64,000 nt of DNA, taken from contig NZ_KI391953.1 in the NCBI RefSeq assembly GCF_000185725.2, positions 620,001-684,000 on the forward strand. Direction: 5' to 3'. The translations under genes and the position numbers were made by a program. Below the pieces are notes generated by a model. It worked only from the letters and a program-made list of their open reading frames with translations, made no database searches and had not been told where the DNA came from. The DNA comes from Segniliparus rugosus ATCC BAA-974 (GTDB lineage: Bacteria; Actinomycetota; Actinomycetes; Mycobacteriales; Mycobacteriaceae). This document shows positions 27,606 to 37,821 of this stretch, in pieces (the first letter of the stretch is position 1; every line of letters starts with the position of its first letter).

Positions 27606-29086
27606 TCCCATTGACTCTGCGCCAGGTGGCCGAGACAGTCGGCGGCACGCTGCACGCCGTGCCCGACCCCGACTTGGTCGTCACGGCTCCGCCCGAGCAC
27701 GATTCGCGCAAAGTCGTCCCCGGCGGCCTCTTCCTCGCGGTCCCCGGCGAGCGCACCGACGGCAGAGCGCACGCGGCCTCCGCGCATGCCGCTGGGGCGG
27801 TCGCGACGCTCGCCAGCGATCCGTTGGACGTGCCGACAGTCGTCCTCGGCGAGGGGCCGTACCCGACTCCGCCAGAGGAGTCCAAGCGCCTCGCGCTTGC
27901 CGCGGTCGCCGCGCTGGCCAAGGCGAACGCCGAGGCGCTTGTCGCGCAGGGGCTCACCATCGTCGGCGTCACCGGGTCCAGCGGGAAGACCTCCACCAAA
28001 GACCTCCTCGCGCAAGTCCTCGCGACAAAAGGCTCCACTGTGGGACCGCCGGGCAGCTATAACAACGAGCTCGGCCACCCGTGGACGGTGCTGCGGGCGG
28101 GCCCGGAATCGGTCTTCCTCGTCCTTGAGCTCGCGGCGCGGGGAATCGGGCATATCGCCGCGCTCGCGCGGATCGCCCGGCCCAGGATCGGCGTGGTCCT
28201 TGGGGTCGGCTCGGCCCACCTCGGGGAGTTCGGCTCGAGGGAGAACATCGCGATCGCGAAGGGCGAGCTGGTGGAGGCTCTGCCGTCGGCGGAAGACGGC
28301 GGCGTCGCCGTGCTCAACGCGGACGACCCGCTGGTGTTGGCGATGGCTGCGCGCACCAAGGCGAGGGTGGTGCGCTACGGGATGTCCGAAAGCGCCGAGA
28401 TCCGAGCCGCCGACGTGCGGGTCGACGCGCTCGCCCGCCCCAGATTCACCCTGATCACCCCGCAGGGCGAGGCCCCGGTCGAATTGCAGGTGCACGGAGA
28501 GCATCAGGCGCACAACGCGTTGGCCGCGGCGGCGGTGGCTTTGGAGTGCGGCTTGTCGGTCGCGCAGACAGCGGAGGCGCTCTCGCGGGCCCGTGCCGCT
28601 TCGCCGAGGCGGATGCAGGTGACCGAGCGCGCGGACGGGGCCGTGGTGATCAACGACTCGTACAACGCGAACCCGGAATCGATGCGCGCGGGCCTGCGGG
28701 CGCTGGTCGACATGGCGGACAACTCCGGCGGCGTCAGCTGGGCCGTGCTCGGTCCGATGGGAGAGCTCGGCGAGGACTCGATCGCGTTGCACGACCAGCT
28801 CGGAAGGTACGCGGTGCGGCTGTCGGTCAAGCGGCTTCTCGTGGTCGGCGATTCCCGGTCCGCGAAAGCGCTGCACACCGGAGCCGTGCTCGAAGGGTCG
28901 TGGAGCGGGGAGGCCGAACTGGTCTCCGACTGGAGCCAGGCGGCCCGAATCGTGGCGGACGAACTCGGCCCGCGCGATGTGGTGCTGGTGAAGGCCTCGC
29001 AGTCCGAAGGGCTCTGGCAGGTCGCCGAGTCGCTCACAAATGTGGTCGAGGGGCGCGCCGATGTGGCAGGATCTGGGCTCGTATGA
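27602..29086 (+). CDS. murF: UDP-MurNAc-tripeptide:D-Ala-D-Ala ligase
   Basis: 494 residues. Completes the pentapeptide precursor. ATP-binding motif GVTGSSGKTSTKDLLAQVL near residue 120, then SYNNELGHPWTVL, and VINDSYNANPESMRAGL in the C-terminal domain. The ATG sits within the murE stop (ATGA). The stop codon also lies within an ATGA that starts a 28-codon mini-ORF toward mraY. Confidence 0.97.
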   Translation: MIPLTLRQVAETVGGTLHAVPDPDLVVTAPPEHDSRKVVPGGLFLAVPGERTDGRAHAASAHAAGAVATLASDPLDVPTVVLGEGPYPTPPEESKRLALAAVAALAKANAEALVAQGLTIVGVTGSSGKTSTKDLLAQVLATKGSTVGPPGSYNNELGHPWTVLRAGPESVFLVLELAARGIGHIAALARIARPRIGVVLGVGSAHLGEFGSRENIAIAKGELVEALPSAEDGGVAVLNADDPLVLAMAARTKARVVRYGMSESAEIRAADVRVDALARPRFTLITPQGEAPVELQVHGEHQAHNALAAAAVALECGLSVAQTAEALSRARAASPRRMQVTERADGAVVINDSYNANPESMRAGLRALVDMADNSGGVSWAVLGPMGELGEDSIALHDQLGRYAVRLSVKRLLVVGDSRSAKALHTGAVLEGSWSGEAELVSDWSQAARIVADELGPRDVVLVKASQSEGLWQVAESLTNVVEGRADVAGSGLV

Positions 29087-29169
29087 CGGAGAATGTTGTT
29101 ATAGCTTCGCGGGTTTCGCGGTGTGCCGTCGGCGCGTTGTCGGGAGTGTCAGGACCTGAGACCAAATGA
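29083..29169 (+). CDS. 28-residue linking ORF between murF and mraY
   Basis: An ATG within the murF stop (ATGA, 29083-29086) opens 28 codons ending at TGA 29167-29169, itself overlapping another ATG at 29166. The peptide begins MTENVVIASRV and ends GPETK. Its first residues echo the mraY N-terminus ([10 protein letters not shown]), and the bases around both starts are similar (ATGACGGAGA and ATGACTGAGA), so it may derive from an ancient duplication of the mraY start. It could serve to keep ribosomes moving across the gap. Whether it is translated is unknown. Confidence 0.4.
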   Translation: MTENVVIASRVSRCAVGALSGVSGPETK

Positions 29170-29197
29170 CTGAGATTATTTATGACTGAGATTATTT
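29166..29197 (+). repeat. 16-bp perfect tandem duplication over the mraY start codon
   Basis: ATGACTGAGATTATTT occurs at 29166-29181 and again, immediately, at 29182-29197. The second copy is the mraY start. Because 16 is not a multiple of three, the first ATG is out of frame. It reads seven codons (MTEIIYD) and stops at TGA 29187-29189, inside mraY. Confidence 0.9.
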
Positions 29198-30261
29198 TCG
29201 CAGCGGGCATCGCGATGGCCGTGAGCATTCTCTTGACCCCGTGGCTGGTCCGGCTATTCACCCGGCAAGGCTTCGGCCAGGAGATCCGCGCGGAGGGGCC
29301 GCAGAGCCATCAAGCCAAGCGCGGCACCCCGTCGATGGGCGGCGTGGCGATCGTCTCCGCCATCTGGCTCGGCTACTTCGGCGCGCATCTGTGCGGCGCG
29401 CTCCTTGACCAACCCTCGGTCTCGGTCTCTGGGCTCGTGGTGCTCGGCCTTGTGACCGTGCTCGCCATCGTCGGCTTCCTCGACGACTTCATCAAGCTGC
29501 GCAAACGCCGCAATCTCGGGCTCACGAAGTCCGCGAAGCTGATCGGCCAGCTCGTCGCGTCGTTGTCGTTCAGCTGGCTCGTGCTCAGCTTCCCCGACCA
29601 TCTCGGCCGCACGCCGGGCTCGATGAACCTCTCCTACGTTCGGGACTTCACCACGATCAGCTTCGGGGCGGTCGCCTTCGTGGTGTTCTGTTTCTTGCTG
29701 GTCTCGGCCTGGTCGAACGCGGTGAACTTCACCGACGGGCTGGACGGGCTCGCGGCGGGCAGCATGACCATGGCGCTGTCAACGTACACGCTCATCTCGG
29801 TGTGGCAGTACCAGAACGACTGCGGCCGCGCCGCGGCCAGGGGCTGCTACGACGTGCGCGACCCGCTGGATTTGGCCGTCCTCGCCGCGGCGGGCGCGGG
29901 AGCCTGCATCGGCTTTTTGTGGTGGAACACCGCGCCCGCGAAGATCTTCATGGGGGACACCGGCTCGTTGCCGCTCGGCGGGCTCCTCGCCGGACTTTCG
30001 GTCACCACGCAGACCGAGCTGCTCATGGTGGTCGCTGGCGCGCTCTTCGTCGCCGAGGCGGCTTCGGTGGTGATCCAGATCGCGGTGTTCCGGACCACGG
30101 GCAGGCGCGCGTTCCGGATGGCTCCGTTCCATCATCACTTCGAGCTGGCGGGCTGGCGGGAGACCACGGTCATCGTCCGGTTCTGGATTCTGGCGGCGCT
30201 GAGCAGCGCGGGGGCGCTCGCGCTCTTCTACGCCGAATGGGTTTCCCACGCTCATGCCTGA
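29182..30261 (+). CDS. mraY: Phospho-MurNAc-pentapeptide translocase
   Basis: 359 residues, about ten membrane helices. Transfers phospho-MurNAc-pentapeptide to undecaprenyl phosphate, making lipid I at the inner membrane. Motifs: [24 protein letters not shown] (catalytic Asp pair), [26 protein letters not shown], and the cytoplasmic [13 protein letters not shown]. The start lies in the second copy of a 16-bp tandem repeat. The 3' end overlaps murD by 8 nt. Confidence 0.97.
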   Translation: MTEIIFAAGIAMAVSILLTPWLVRLFTRQGFGQEIRAEGPQSHQAKRGTPSMGGVAIVSAIWLGYFGAHLCGALLDQPSVSVSGLVVLGLVTVLAIVGFLDDFIKLRKRRNLGLTKSAKLIGQLVASLSFSWLVLSFPDHLGRTPGSMNLSYVRDFTTISFGAVAFVVFCFLLVSAWSNAVNFTDGLDGLAAGSMTMALSTYTLISVWQYQNDCGRAAARGCYDVRDPLDLAVLAAAGAGACIGFLWWNTAPAKIFMGDTGSLPLGGLLAGLSVTTQTELLMVVAGALFVAEAASVVIQIAVFRTTGRRAFRMAPFHHHFELAGWRETTVIVRFWILAALSSAGALALFYAEWVSHAHA

Positions 30262-31639
30262 GGCGGGTTCTGTCTCAGCCGGGGACCGGCTGGCTGGCAA
30301 ACGCGCGCTGGTCGTCGGGGCCGGGGTGGCGGGCTTGGCCTGCGCGGAGGCGCTGCGCTCGGTCGGCGCGCGCGTGCTGGTGAGCGACCTCGCCGAGGGA
30401 GCAGCCGACCTTGTCGAAGCCGAGGCGCTCGCGTTGGTCCCCGAGCAGGATCTCGTCGTGGTGAGCCCGGGGGTCAGACCCCAAGCCGCAATCCCGAGCG
30501 CGGCGGCCCGCGCGGGCGTGCCGGTGTGGGGGGACGCGGAGCTGGCCTGGCGGATCGACGGAGGGGCGCGGCGCTGGCTCGCGGTCACCGGGACGAACGG
30601 GAAGACCACGACCACCTCCATGCTCGAGGCCATACTGCTCGCGGCGGGCGAGCCCGCCGTGGCGTGCGGGAACATCGGGCACCCGGTGGCCAGCGCGGTG
30701 CTCGGCCCGGCCCGGACCCTGGCGGTCGAGTTGTCCTCGTTCCAGCTCAGCCGGGCGCCTTCGCTCAGCCCGCTGGCGGGCGTGGTGCTCAATATCGCGG
30801 AGGACCACATCGACTGGCACGGCAGCATGGCCGCGTACGTCGAGGCGAAAGCGAGGGCGCTCGGCGGGCAGAACGGGGTGGTGAACCTCGACGACGAGAT
30901 CTGCGCCGGGCTCGCCGTCCCCGGCCGCCGAATCGGCTTCCGGCTCGGCGCGCCCGGCCCCGGCGAGCTTGGGGTGTGCGACGGCGTGCTCGTGGACCGG
31001 GTCGATTGGGCGGGCGGCGCGCCCGATCCGGTCGAGATCCTCCCCGCCGCCGAGATCCGTCCTTCGGGACCGGCGGGAGTCGTTGACGCGCTCGCCGCGG
31101 CAGCCCTCGCCAGGGCCTGGGGGGCGAGCGCCGAGACGGTCGCGGCCGGGCTGCGCGGTTTCGCCCCCGGCGCGCATCGCGGCGAGGTCGTCGCCGAGCG
31201 CGGCGGCGTGGAGTACCGGGACGACTCGAAGGCGACCAACCCGCATGCCGCGCTCAACGCCATCGAGGCGCATCGCAGCGTCGTGTGGCTCGCGGGCGGG
31301 CAGCTCAAAGGGGCGCAGATCGACGATTTGGTCGTGAGGGTGGCCGCTCGGCTGCGCGCAGCGGTGCTCTTCGGCCACGACCGAGATATCGTTGCGGACG
31401 CTTTGCGGCGACACGCCCCGCATGTCCCCATCGTTGTCCTGGAAACCAGGGACGATGGGAGCATGTTTGACGACCCTGCGGAATTGATGCGTGCCGCCGT
31501 GTCCCACGCCGCCCGCTACGCGGGAGCCGGGGACGTGGTGCTGCTCGCGCCCGCCGCCGCTTCGCTCGACCAGTTCTCCGGTTACGCCCAGCGGGGGAAC
31601 CTTTTCGCCGAGGCGGCGCGGGGAGCGTTGTCCGGATGA
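30254..31639 (+). CDS. murD: UDP-MurNAc-L-alanine:D-glutamate ligase
   Basis: 461 residues. Adds D-Glu to UDP-MurNAc-L-Ala. N-terminal Rossmann domain with [16 protein letters not shown]-binding motif [13 protein letters not shown] near residue 117, [21 protein letters not shown], and [17 protein letters not shown]. Overlaps mraY by 8 nt and ftsW by 4 nt (ATGA at 31636). Confidence 0.97.
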   Translation: MPEAGSVSAGDRLAGKRALVVGAGVAGLACAEALRSVGARVLVSDLAEGAADLVEAEALALVPEQDLVVVSPGVRPQAAIPSAAARAGVPVWGDAELAWRIDGGARRWLAVTGTNGKTTTTSMLEAILLAAGEPAVACGNIGHPVASAVLGPARTLAVELSSFQLSRAPSLSPLAGVVLNIAEDHIDWHGSMAAYVEAKARALGGQNGVVNLDDEICAGLAVPGRRIGFRLGAPGPGELGVCDGVLVDRVDWAGGAPDPVEILPAAEIRPSGPAGVVDALAAAALARAWGASAETVAAGLRGFAPGAHRGEVVAERGGVEYRDDSKATNPHAALNAIEAHRSVVWLAGGQLKGAQIDDLVVRVAARLRAAVLFGHDRDIVADALRRHAPHVPIVVLETRDDGSMFDDPAELMRAAVSHAARYAGAGDVVLLAPAAASLDQFSGYAQRGNLFAEAARGALSG

Positions 31640-33162
31640 CCACAGCCACTGCGCAGACGGCGGTCTCCAGCCCGAAAAGGATCGTGACGACGGCAGGGGT
31701 GGGGGCCTGGTTGTCCCGGCCTCTGGCCTCGTACCACCTCGTCGTGACGATCACGATCCTCCTTTCGGCCTTCGGCCTGATCATGGTGCTCTCCGCCTCG
31801 GCTCCCGAAGCGGTCGCCGAGGGCAAAGACCCCTACTCCATGTTCTGGCAGCAGCTGGGGTACATGGCGCTGGGCGCGGTGCTCTTCTCGCTCGCGTTGC
31901 GCGTCTCGCCCCGCATGCTGCGCAGCCTCGCGTTCCCCGGCATCGTGCTCGCGGTCGTCGCGCTCGCCTTGGTCCTCGTGCCTGGAGTCGGTGTGAAACA
32001 CCTGGGCGCGCGGCGTTGGTTCGAGATCGCCGGAGTCTCGGTGCAGCCGTCCGAGGCCGCGAAGCTCGGGCTGGCGATCTGGGGCGCGCACGTGCTCGCC
32101 ACCCGGCGGCGGGAGACCGCCGCGCTGCGGGACTACATGGTCCCGCTCGTGCCGGTCGCGACGGGGATGTGCGTGCTCATCGTGCTGGAGCCGAACTTGT
32201 CCACAGCCGTCTCGGTCGCCCTGATCGTGGCGGCCCTGCTGTGGTACTCGGGCCTGTCGTTCAAGGTGTTCGCGGCGGTGGCCGTGGTCGGAACCGTCTC
32301 GGCTGCGCTCCTGGCCGTCTCTGCGAGCTATCGGGCCGCGCGCGTGTTCACCTTCTTCGGCAAATCCGCCGACCCGTCCGGCTCCGACTACCAGCCGAGG
32401 CAGGCCAGGCTGTCGCTCGCCGCGGGCGGACCGTTCGGCGAGGGCCTCGGACAGAGCAGGCAGAAGTACCAGTACGTGCCGAACGCGCACAACGACTTCA
32501 TCTTCGCGATCATCGGCGAGGAACTCGGCCTGATCGGCTGCCTCTTGGTCCTCGCGCTTTTCGGCGCGCTCGCGTACGTGGGCTTGCGGATCGCCCAGCG
32601 CTCCCTCGACCCTTTCCTTCGGCTCTACTCGGCCAGCGCAACGACGCTGCTGATCGGCCAGATGCTCATCAACGTCGGCTACGTGACCGGCCTCTTGCCT
32701 GTCACCGGAGTCCAGCTGCCGTTGGTGTCCGCGGGCGGGTCGTCCACGGCGGTGACGCTTTTGATGCTCGGGATCTTGGCGAACGCGGCGCGGCACGAGC
32801 CGGACGCGATCAGCGCGTTGCGCGCCGCGCGGCCGGGACGCGTCTCGCGATTTCTGCGACTGCCGTTGCCGGAGCCGGTCCGTCCGTATCAGGCGAAACT
32901 GCTGCGCGGCCAGGGCTCGCGCGCCCGTGTCCCGTCCCCGGAGCGAGGCAGGGGCGCGCAAGAGCGGCCGACTGGCAGCGCGAAAGCGCGTCCCGTCCAG
33001 GCGGCCAATCCGAGCCGCCGCGCCCGGACGCGACGGTGGGATTCGCCTCCGATGGGCGAGGCCGAGCGTCCGAGACAGCCCCGTCGCCCCATGGCGCAGC
33101 GGCCGCCGGAGGGGCGTCGTCCTGCTCCGCCGCTTCGCCGGCCCCGGAGTTCCGGGCGATGA
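31636..33162 (+). CDS. ftsW: Lipid II polymerase FtsW (SEDS family)
   Basis: 508 residues. SEDS glycosyltransferase that polymerises lipid II at the septum with its partner FtsI. About ten membrane helices over residues 35-400; SEDS blocks include [16 protein letters not shown] and [19 protein letters not shown]. The last 110 or so residues form a basic, Pro/Arg-rich cytoplasmic tail. In mycobacteria the FtsW tail contacts FtsZ; the same role here is inference. The stop overlaps murG by 4 nt. Confidence 0.96.
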   Translation: MTTATAQTAVSSPKRIVTTAGVGAWLSRPLASYHLVVTITILLSAFGLIMVLSASAPEAVAEGKDPYSMFWQQLGYMALGAVLFSLALRVSPRMLRSLAFPGIVLAVVALALVLVPGVGVKHLGARRWFEIAGVSVQPSEAAKLGLAIWGAHVLATRRRETAALRDYMVPLVPVATGMCVLIVLEPNLSTAVSVALIVAALLWYSGLSFKVFAAVAVVGTVSAALLAVSASYRAARVFTFFGKSADPSGSDYQPRQARLSLAAGGPFGEGLGQSRQKYQYVPNAHNDFIFAIIGEELGLIGCLLVLALFGALAYVGLRIAQRSLDPFLRLYSASATTLLIGQMLINVGYVTGLLPVTGVQLPLVSAGGSSTAVTLLMLGILANAARHEPDAISALRAARPGRVSRFLRLPLPEPVRPYQAKLLRGQGSRARVPSPERGRGAQERPTGSAKARPVQAANPSRRARTRRWDSPPMGEAERPRQPRRPMAQRPPEGRRPAPPLRRPRSSGR

Positions 33163-34247
33163 CGAGACTGAGCGTTGTTGTCGCTGGCGGCGGCACGGCG
33201 GGGCACATCGAGCCCGCGTTGGCCGTCGCCGACGCGTTGCGAGAGGCGCGTCCGCACGTGGTCGTCACCGCTCTCGGCACGCCGCGCGGGCTGGAGGGCT
33301 CGCTCGTCCCGGCCCGAGGCTATCCGCTTGAGCTTGTCCCTGCGGTGCCGTTGCCGCGCAAACCGTCCCGAGACCTTGTGACTGTGCCGTCCCGGCTGAT
33401 GGGCGCGGTCCGCGAGGCCATGGGAGTCTTGGACCGGGTGGGGGCGAACGCTTTGGTCGGCTTCGGCGGTTATGTGGCGCTGCCCGCGTATCTCGCCGCG
33501 CGCCGCAGGGGCATCCCGATCATCGTGCACGAGGCGAACGTCAAAGCCGGCCTCGCGAACCGGGTCGGCGCGCGGCTGGCTGACCGGGTGTTCGCCGCTT
33601 CCGCGCAGACCAAGCTCAAAGGCTCCGTCCCGGTCGGAGTCCCGGTGCGCCCGCAGATCGCCCAGCTCGACCGGGCCGGCGTCCGCGCGTCGGCCCGCGC
33701 GCACTTCGGACTAGACCCCGAAGCCCCGGTGCTGCTGGTGTTCGGCGGCTCGCAAGGGGCCCGCGCGCTGAACGAGGCGGTCGTTTCGGCTTCCGCCCGG
33801 ATCGCCGCCGCCGGCGCGCAGATCCTGCACGCGAAAGGCCCGAAGCAGACGCTTTCCGCAGAGCCCGCGCCTGGCCATGTGGTGGTGGACTACCTCGAAC
33901 GGATGGATCTCGCGTACGCGGCGGCGGATCTCGTGCTGTGCCGGTCAGGGGCGATGACCGTGGCGGAGGTGTCCGCCGTCGGGTTGCCGTCGATTTTCGT
34001 CCCGCTGCCGCACGGCAACGGCGAGCAGGCGCTCAACGCGCTGGACGTGGTGGCGGCTGGCGGCGGGCTGTTGGTCCCGGAGGCGGAGCTGTCCGCCGAG
34101 CGCCTCGGCGAGCTTGTCGGCGGTTTGCTCGGCGAGGACGGCAGGCTCGCGGGCATGGCGGAGGCGGCCCGTCGGTCGGGCAGCCACGCCACGGCGGACG
34201 TGATCGCGCAGGCGGTGCTGGCGCTGGCAGAGGGAGGAAGAGGATAG
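33159..34247 (+). CDS. murG: UDP-GlcNAc:lipid I N-acetylglucosaminyltransferase
   Basis: 362 residues from the ATG at 33159 inside the ftsW stop; the open frame extends far upstream but that part is a shadow of ftsW. Converts lipid I to lipid II. Gly-rich loop [78 protein letters not shown] and the acceptor-loop [10 protein letters not shown]. The stop shares one base with the murC start (TAGTG). Confidence 0.97.
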   Translation: MTRLSVVVAGGGTAGHIEPALAVADALREARPHVVVTALGTPRGLEGSLVPARGYPLELVPAVPLPRKPSRDLVTVPSRLMGAVREAMGVLDRVGANALVGFGGYVALPAYLAARRRGIPIIVHEANVKAGLANRVGARLADRVFAASAQTKLKGSVPVGVPVRPQIAQLDRAGVRASARAHFGLDPEAPVLLVFGGSQGARALNEAVVSASARIAAAGAQILHAKGPKQTLSAEPAPGHVVVDYLERMDLAYAAADLVLCRSGAMTVAEVSAVGLPSIFVPLPHGNGEQALNALDVVAAGGGLLVPEAELSAERLGELVGGLLGEDGRLAGMAEAARRSGSHATADVIAQAVLALAEGGRG

Positions 34248-35677
34248 TGGCGCGTGAGCTCGACAGGGTGCACTTCGTCGGCATCGGCGGCGCGGGCATG
34301 TCCGCGGTCGCCCGGATCCTTCTGGCGCGAGGCGCGGCGGTCTCCGGCTCGGACCTCAAGGACAGCCGGACGATCACCGATCTGCGCGCACGGGGCGCGA
34401 AGGTGCTCGTCGGGCACGATGCGGCGGCTCTCGATCTGCTCGACGGCGGCCCGACCGCTGTGGTGGTGAGCCAGGCCGCGATCCCGGCGGACAATCCGGA
34501 GCTCGCCGAGGCGCGCAGACGGGGCGTGCCGATCCGGTACCGGCCCGAAGTGCTCGCCGCGCTCATGGAGGGCAGCACGCGGATTTTGATCTCGGGCACC
34601 CACGGCAAGACGACGACCACCTCGATGACCGTCACTGCGCTCCAGCACGCCGGGCTGGACCCGTCGTTCGCGGTCGGCGGCGAACTCGGCGAGGCGGGGA
34701 CGAACGCGCATCACGGGAGCGGGGGAGCGTTCGTCGCGGAGGCGGACGAGAGCGACGGGTCGTTGCTGCGGTACCAGCCGGACGCCGCTGTGGTGACGAA
34801 TGTCGAGGCGGACCATCTCGACCATTTCGGCTCCGAGGGGGCGTACGTCGCGGTTTTCGACCAGTTCGTGCGGCAGATCTCGCCGGAAGGCCTTCTCATC
34901 GTGGACGTGGACGATCCGGGGGCGGCGGCGCTCGGCTCCCGCGCGGCGGCTGACGGCTCGCGCGTGTTCGGCTACGGATCCGGCGAGGCCCCGGAGGGAG
35001 TCCAGCTCGCGGCGAAACTGCTGGACTGGTCGCCGAGGGGAGCGGGGGCGCAGTTGACGGTCGCGTTCGCCCCTGGCGGGCTCCGGGAGTTCCCCATCGC
35101 GGTGCCGGGCAGGCATATGGCGCGCAACGCGCTCGGCGCGGTGCTCGCCGCCGTGTTCGCGGGCGCGAGCCTCGACGCGGCGGTCGCCGGGGTGTCCTCG
35201 TTCACCGGGGTGCGCAGACGGTTCCAGCTGAAGGGGACCGCGCGCGGGGTGCGGGTGTTCGACGACTACGCCCACCATCCGACCGAGGTGGCCGCAACGC
35301 TCGCCGGGGCGCGGGCCCTCGTGACGGCGCAAGACGGCTCCGTGCGGGGCAGGCTGGTCGTGGTTTTCCAGCCGCACATGTATTCGCGGACTCGGTTGTT
35401 CGCCAGCGAGTTCGCATCGGCGCTCGAAGCCGCGGACGAGGTCGTCGTCCTCGATGTGTACGGGGCGAGGGAGACTCCGGAGGCGGGGGTCACCGGCGCG
35501 TTGATCGCGGATCAGGTGCGCTCGGTCCCGGCTCGCTTCGTGCCGATGTTCTCCTCGGCGGCGCAGGCGGTGGCCTCGCTGGCCAGGCAGGGGGACGTCG
35601 TGATCACTATGGGCGCCGGGGACGTGACCTTGCTCGGCGGTGAGATCCTCGACGCGATCGAGGGGTTCGAGGCGTGA
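34247..35677 (+). CDS. murC: UDP-N-acetylmuramate:L-alanine ligase
   Basis: 476 residues from GTG 34247, which overlaps the murG stop by one base. First amino-acid-adding Mur ligase. N-terminal [22 protein letters not shown] motif [13 protein letters not shown] near residue 115, [14 protein letters not shown], and [15 protein letters not shown]. An upstream extension of the open frame belongs to the murG region and is not used. The stop overlaps ftsQ by 4 nt (GTGA). Confidence 0.97.
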   Translation: MARELDRVHFVGIGGAGMSAVARILLARGAAVSGSDLKDSRTITDLRARGAKVLVGHDAAALDLLDGGPTAVVVSQAAIPADNPELAEARRRGVPIRYRPEVLAALMEGSTRILISGTHGKTTTTSMTVTALQHAGLDPSFAVGGELGEAGTNAHHGSGGAFVAEADESDGSLLRYQPDAAVVTNVEADHLDHFGSEGAYVAVFDQFVRQISPEGLLIVDVDDPGAAALGSRAAADGSRVFGYGSGEAPEGVQLAAKLLDWSPRGAGAQLTVAFAPGGLREFPIAVPGRHMARNALGAVLAAVFAGASLDAAVAGVSSFTGVRRRFQLKGTARGVRVFDDYAHHPTEVAATLAGARALVTAQDGSVRGRLVVVFQPHMYSRTRLFASEFASALEAADEVVVLDVYGARETPEAGVTGALIADQVRSVPARFVPMFSSAAQAVASLARQGDVVITMGAGDVTLLGGEILDAIEGFEA

Positions 35678-36354
35678 TCAGGTGGTTGCGCGCGTGGGGG
35701 CTCACCGCGCTCGTGATTCTTCTCGTCGTCGCGGCGGGGACGGGGATTTGGGCCGGGTATTTCAGCCAATGGTTCGCGCTTCGCTCGGTCGTGGTGAGCG
35801 GCAACGTGACCGTCTCGAAAGAAGAAGTGGCCCGCCGCCTCAATATTTCCGCTGGCGAGCCGCTCCTTCGGGTGGATTTGGACGACGTGAAAGCACGGGT
35901 CGAATCGATTCGCGTGGTGGCGAGCGCCGAAGTGTTCCGGGAGTTCCCGCACACGCTGCATGTGGTGGTGGTCGAGCGCTCGCCGGTGACCTACATCGAG
36001 CGGACCGACGGCGCGCACCTGGTGGACAAGACCGGGGTGGACTTCTCGACTGTTCCGCAGCCGCCGGAAGGATTGCCGAAGCTCGCTGTGGCTCGGGCGA
36101 CCGCGCAGGACCCGGCGACGAAAGCGGCGCTCGCCACGTTCTCGCAGCTTCCGGACGAGCTGCGCGGCCAAGTGGCGGAGATCGAGGCGAAGAGCGAGAT
36201 CGAAGTGTCGGTGACGTTGGCGGACGGCCGCGTCGTCCTGTTCGGCTCCAGCGAGGACGTGCCCCGCAAAGCCCGAGTGGCGTTGGCGCTGCTCAGTCAG
36301 CAGGCGAAGACGTACAACGTGTCGAGTCCGAACACGCCGGTTCTGTCGGACTAG
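35674..36354 (+). CDS. ftsQ: Cell division protein FtsQ
   Basis: 226 residues from GTG 35674, coupled to murC. A short basic cytoplasmic end (MIRWLRAWG), one membrane helix at about 8-30, the POTRA domain ([20 protein letters not shown] ... [20 protein letters not shown]) and a beta domain. It is shorter than mycobacterial FtsQ (about 310) because the long cytoplasmic N-terminus is missing. Links septal synthases to the divisome. Its last 62 bp overlap the convergent permease gene. Confidence 0.94.
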   Translation: MIRWLRAWGLTALVILLVVAAGTGIWAGYFSQWFALRSVVVSGNVTVSKEEVARRLNISAGEPLLRVDLDDVKARVESIRVVASAEVFREFPHTLHVVVVERSPVTYIERTDGAHLVDKTGVDFSTVPQPPEGLPKLAVARATAQDPATKAALATFSQLPDELRGQVAEIEAKSEIEVSVTLADGRVVLFGSSEDVPRKARVALALLSQQAKTYNVSSPNTPVLSD

Positions 36355-37270
36355 GCGCAGGAGACGGGGATTTCCCCGCAGTTGGGGCGAAACGCCGGGA
36401 GCGGGAATACGCGACGCCGACGAGGCAGAGCGCTCCGCCGAGGACGGCCAGGAAGCCCGGCGTCTCGCCGAGCAGGGCCCAGCTGAGCAGGATCACGATG
36501 AGCGGCACGATATACGTGGTGACCCCGAGCTTGGCCGCTTCGGTCCGCGAGAGCGCGTAACTCCACGTCATGAAGCCCAGCGCGGTGGGGAAGACTCCGA
36601 GGTACACGAGGTTCGCGGTGGCCGAAAGCGGAGCCTGGCGGGCTTGGTCCCACAACTGGCCCGCGAACGGGGCGCAGGCGAGGGCTCCGACGAGGCAGCT
36701 GAAAGCAGTGACTTGCAGCGCGGAAGCCTGACGAAGCGCGGGCTTCTGGACCACCATGCCCAACGCGTAGCATAGCGCGGCGACCAGGCACAGTGCGACT
36801 CCGCTCCACGAGGCGGACCCGTCCGTTCCGCCGGTTGCGACGCCGACGAGGACCGCTCCCAGGAATGAGATGCCGAGCCCGAGCAGCACGTTGCGGGTGA
36901 AGCCCTCCTTGAGCAGCCAGCCCGCCAAGAGCACGGTGAGCGCGGGCCCGACGTTCACGAGCATCGCGGCGGTGCCCGCGTCGACGTGGCGTTCGCCCTG
37001 GTTGAGCGCCACCATGTAGCAGCTGAACCACAGCAGGCCGCCCAAGGCGATCCTTGGCCACGCCTCGCGCGGCGGCAGCCCCTCGCGCCGGATCGCCCAG
37101 ATCGCCAGGAGGAGCGCCGCCGCCACGGCGATTCGTCCGAGCGCGAGCGCCCCGGCTTCGTAGTGGCGTCCCGCGCTGCGGATCGAGACGAAAGCGGAGG
37201 CCCAGAAAAAGACCGTGATGCCTGCGGCGAGCACGGCTTTCCGCTCGTCGTTCAGTGGGAAGAGAGGCAC
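36293..37270 (-). CDS. DMT-superfamily (EamA) permease
   Basis: 325 residues from GTG 37270. Ten hydrophobic segments arranged as two EamA repeats (first ITVFFWASAFVSIRSAGRHY, second beginning about residue 155), the layout of drug/metabolite exporters such as RhaT or YdcZ relatives. The hydrophilic tail of about 30 residues is encoded antisense to the end of ftsQ, so the two genes overlap tail to tail by 62 bp. The substrate is unknown. It is part of the insertion between ftsQ and ftsZ. Confidence 0.88.
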   Translation of the reverse strand: MPLFPLNDERKAVLAAGITVFFWASAFVSIRSAGRHYEAGALALGRIAVAAALLLAIWAIRREGLPPREAWPRIALGGLLWFSCYMVALNQGERHVDAGTAAMLVNVGPALTVLLAGWLLKEGFTRNVLLGLGISFLGAVLVGVATGGTDGSASWSGVALCLVAALCYALGMVVQKPALRQASALQVTAFSCLVGALACAPFAGQLWDQARQAPLSATANLVYLGVFPTALGFMTWSYALSRTEAAKLGVTTYIVPLIVILLSWALLGETPGFLAVLGGALCLVGVAYSRSRRFAPTAGKSPSPAPSPTEPACSDSTRCTSSPAD

Positions 37271-37348
37271 GGGGCAATCGTAGAGCGAAGGGCCGACAAC
37301 TTCCGGCGGTTTTTGGACTCGGCAGGCCGCGAATGCGAGAATGAGCGG

Positions 37349-37813
37349 GTGAAGGGATTGTTCGTGTTCTCCGCCGTCGGCGTTGCCGCCGTCCTGGCCC
37401 AGTCGCCCGCCGCCGCCGATCCGGCTTCGCCGGACTGCCGCTACATGCAGCAGGTGACCCGTCAAGTCGTCGCGCGCGAGCAGATGCTCACCGGCACGGC
37501 GAATTCTCCGGAGCTGTCGCAGAAGTTGGGCAAGTCGGGCGTGTTGCAGATCGCCGCTCAGACCTACGAGTACGAGCGGGTCTTGTTCTCCGTGGGGGCC
37601 ACGCAGATCGACTCGGCCCAGCTGGCCGACGCGATGCGGGACCGCGCGGCTGCGGTGCAGCAGTATTCCGAGGCGCTTGAGCGGCGCTCAAAGGGTTTCG
37701 CGTCTGCCGAGGAAGAAGAGGAATTCGTCGCCACCACGCTCAAGGAGGCCGAGGACGCGTTCGAGCAGACCGACGACGAGATGCGGCAGGCCTACCAAGA
37801 GACCTGCGGCTGA
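37349..37813 (+). CDS. Secreted helical protein of unknown function
   Basis: 154 residues from GTG 37349. Signal peptide KGLFVFSAVGVAAVLAQSPA, cleaved probably after AAA near residue 25. The mature part is alpha-helical and acidic, with EEEEEF near residue 125 and two Cys residues (DCRYMQQ at the start, ETCG at the end) well placed for one disulfide. The frame is open upstream of the GTG, but that part is antisense to the permease gene. No family recognised. Confidence 0.72.
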   Translation: MKGLFVFSAVGVAAVLAQSPAAADPASPDCRYMQQVTRQVVAREQMLTGTANSPELSQKLGKSGVLQIAAQTYEYERVLFSVGATQIDSAQLADAMRDRAAAVQQYSEALERRSKGFASAEEEEEFVATTLKEAEDAFEQTDDEMRQAYQETCG

Positions 37814-37821
37814 CTGCGCCG

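Noticed and set aside
31491-33158. Upstream extension of the murG frame
   Set aside because: It overlaps ftsW in another frame and reads as Arg/Gly-rich shadow; murG starts at 33159 inside the ftsW stop.
33938-34246. Upstream extension of the murC frame
   Set aside because: Shadow of murG; the GTG at 34247 matches the MurC N-terminus and the operon spacing.
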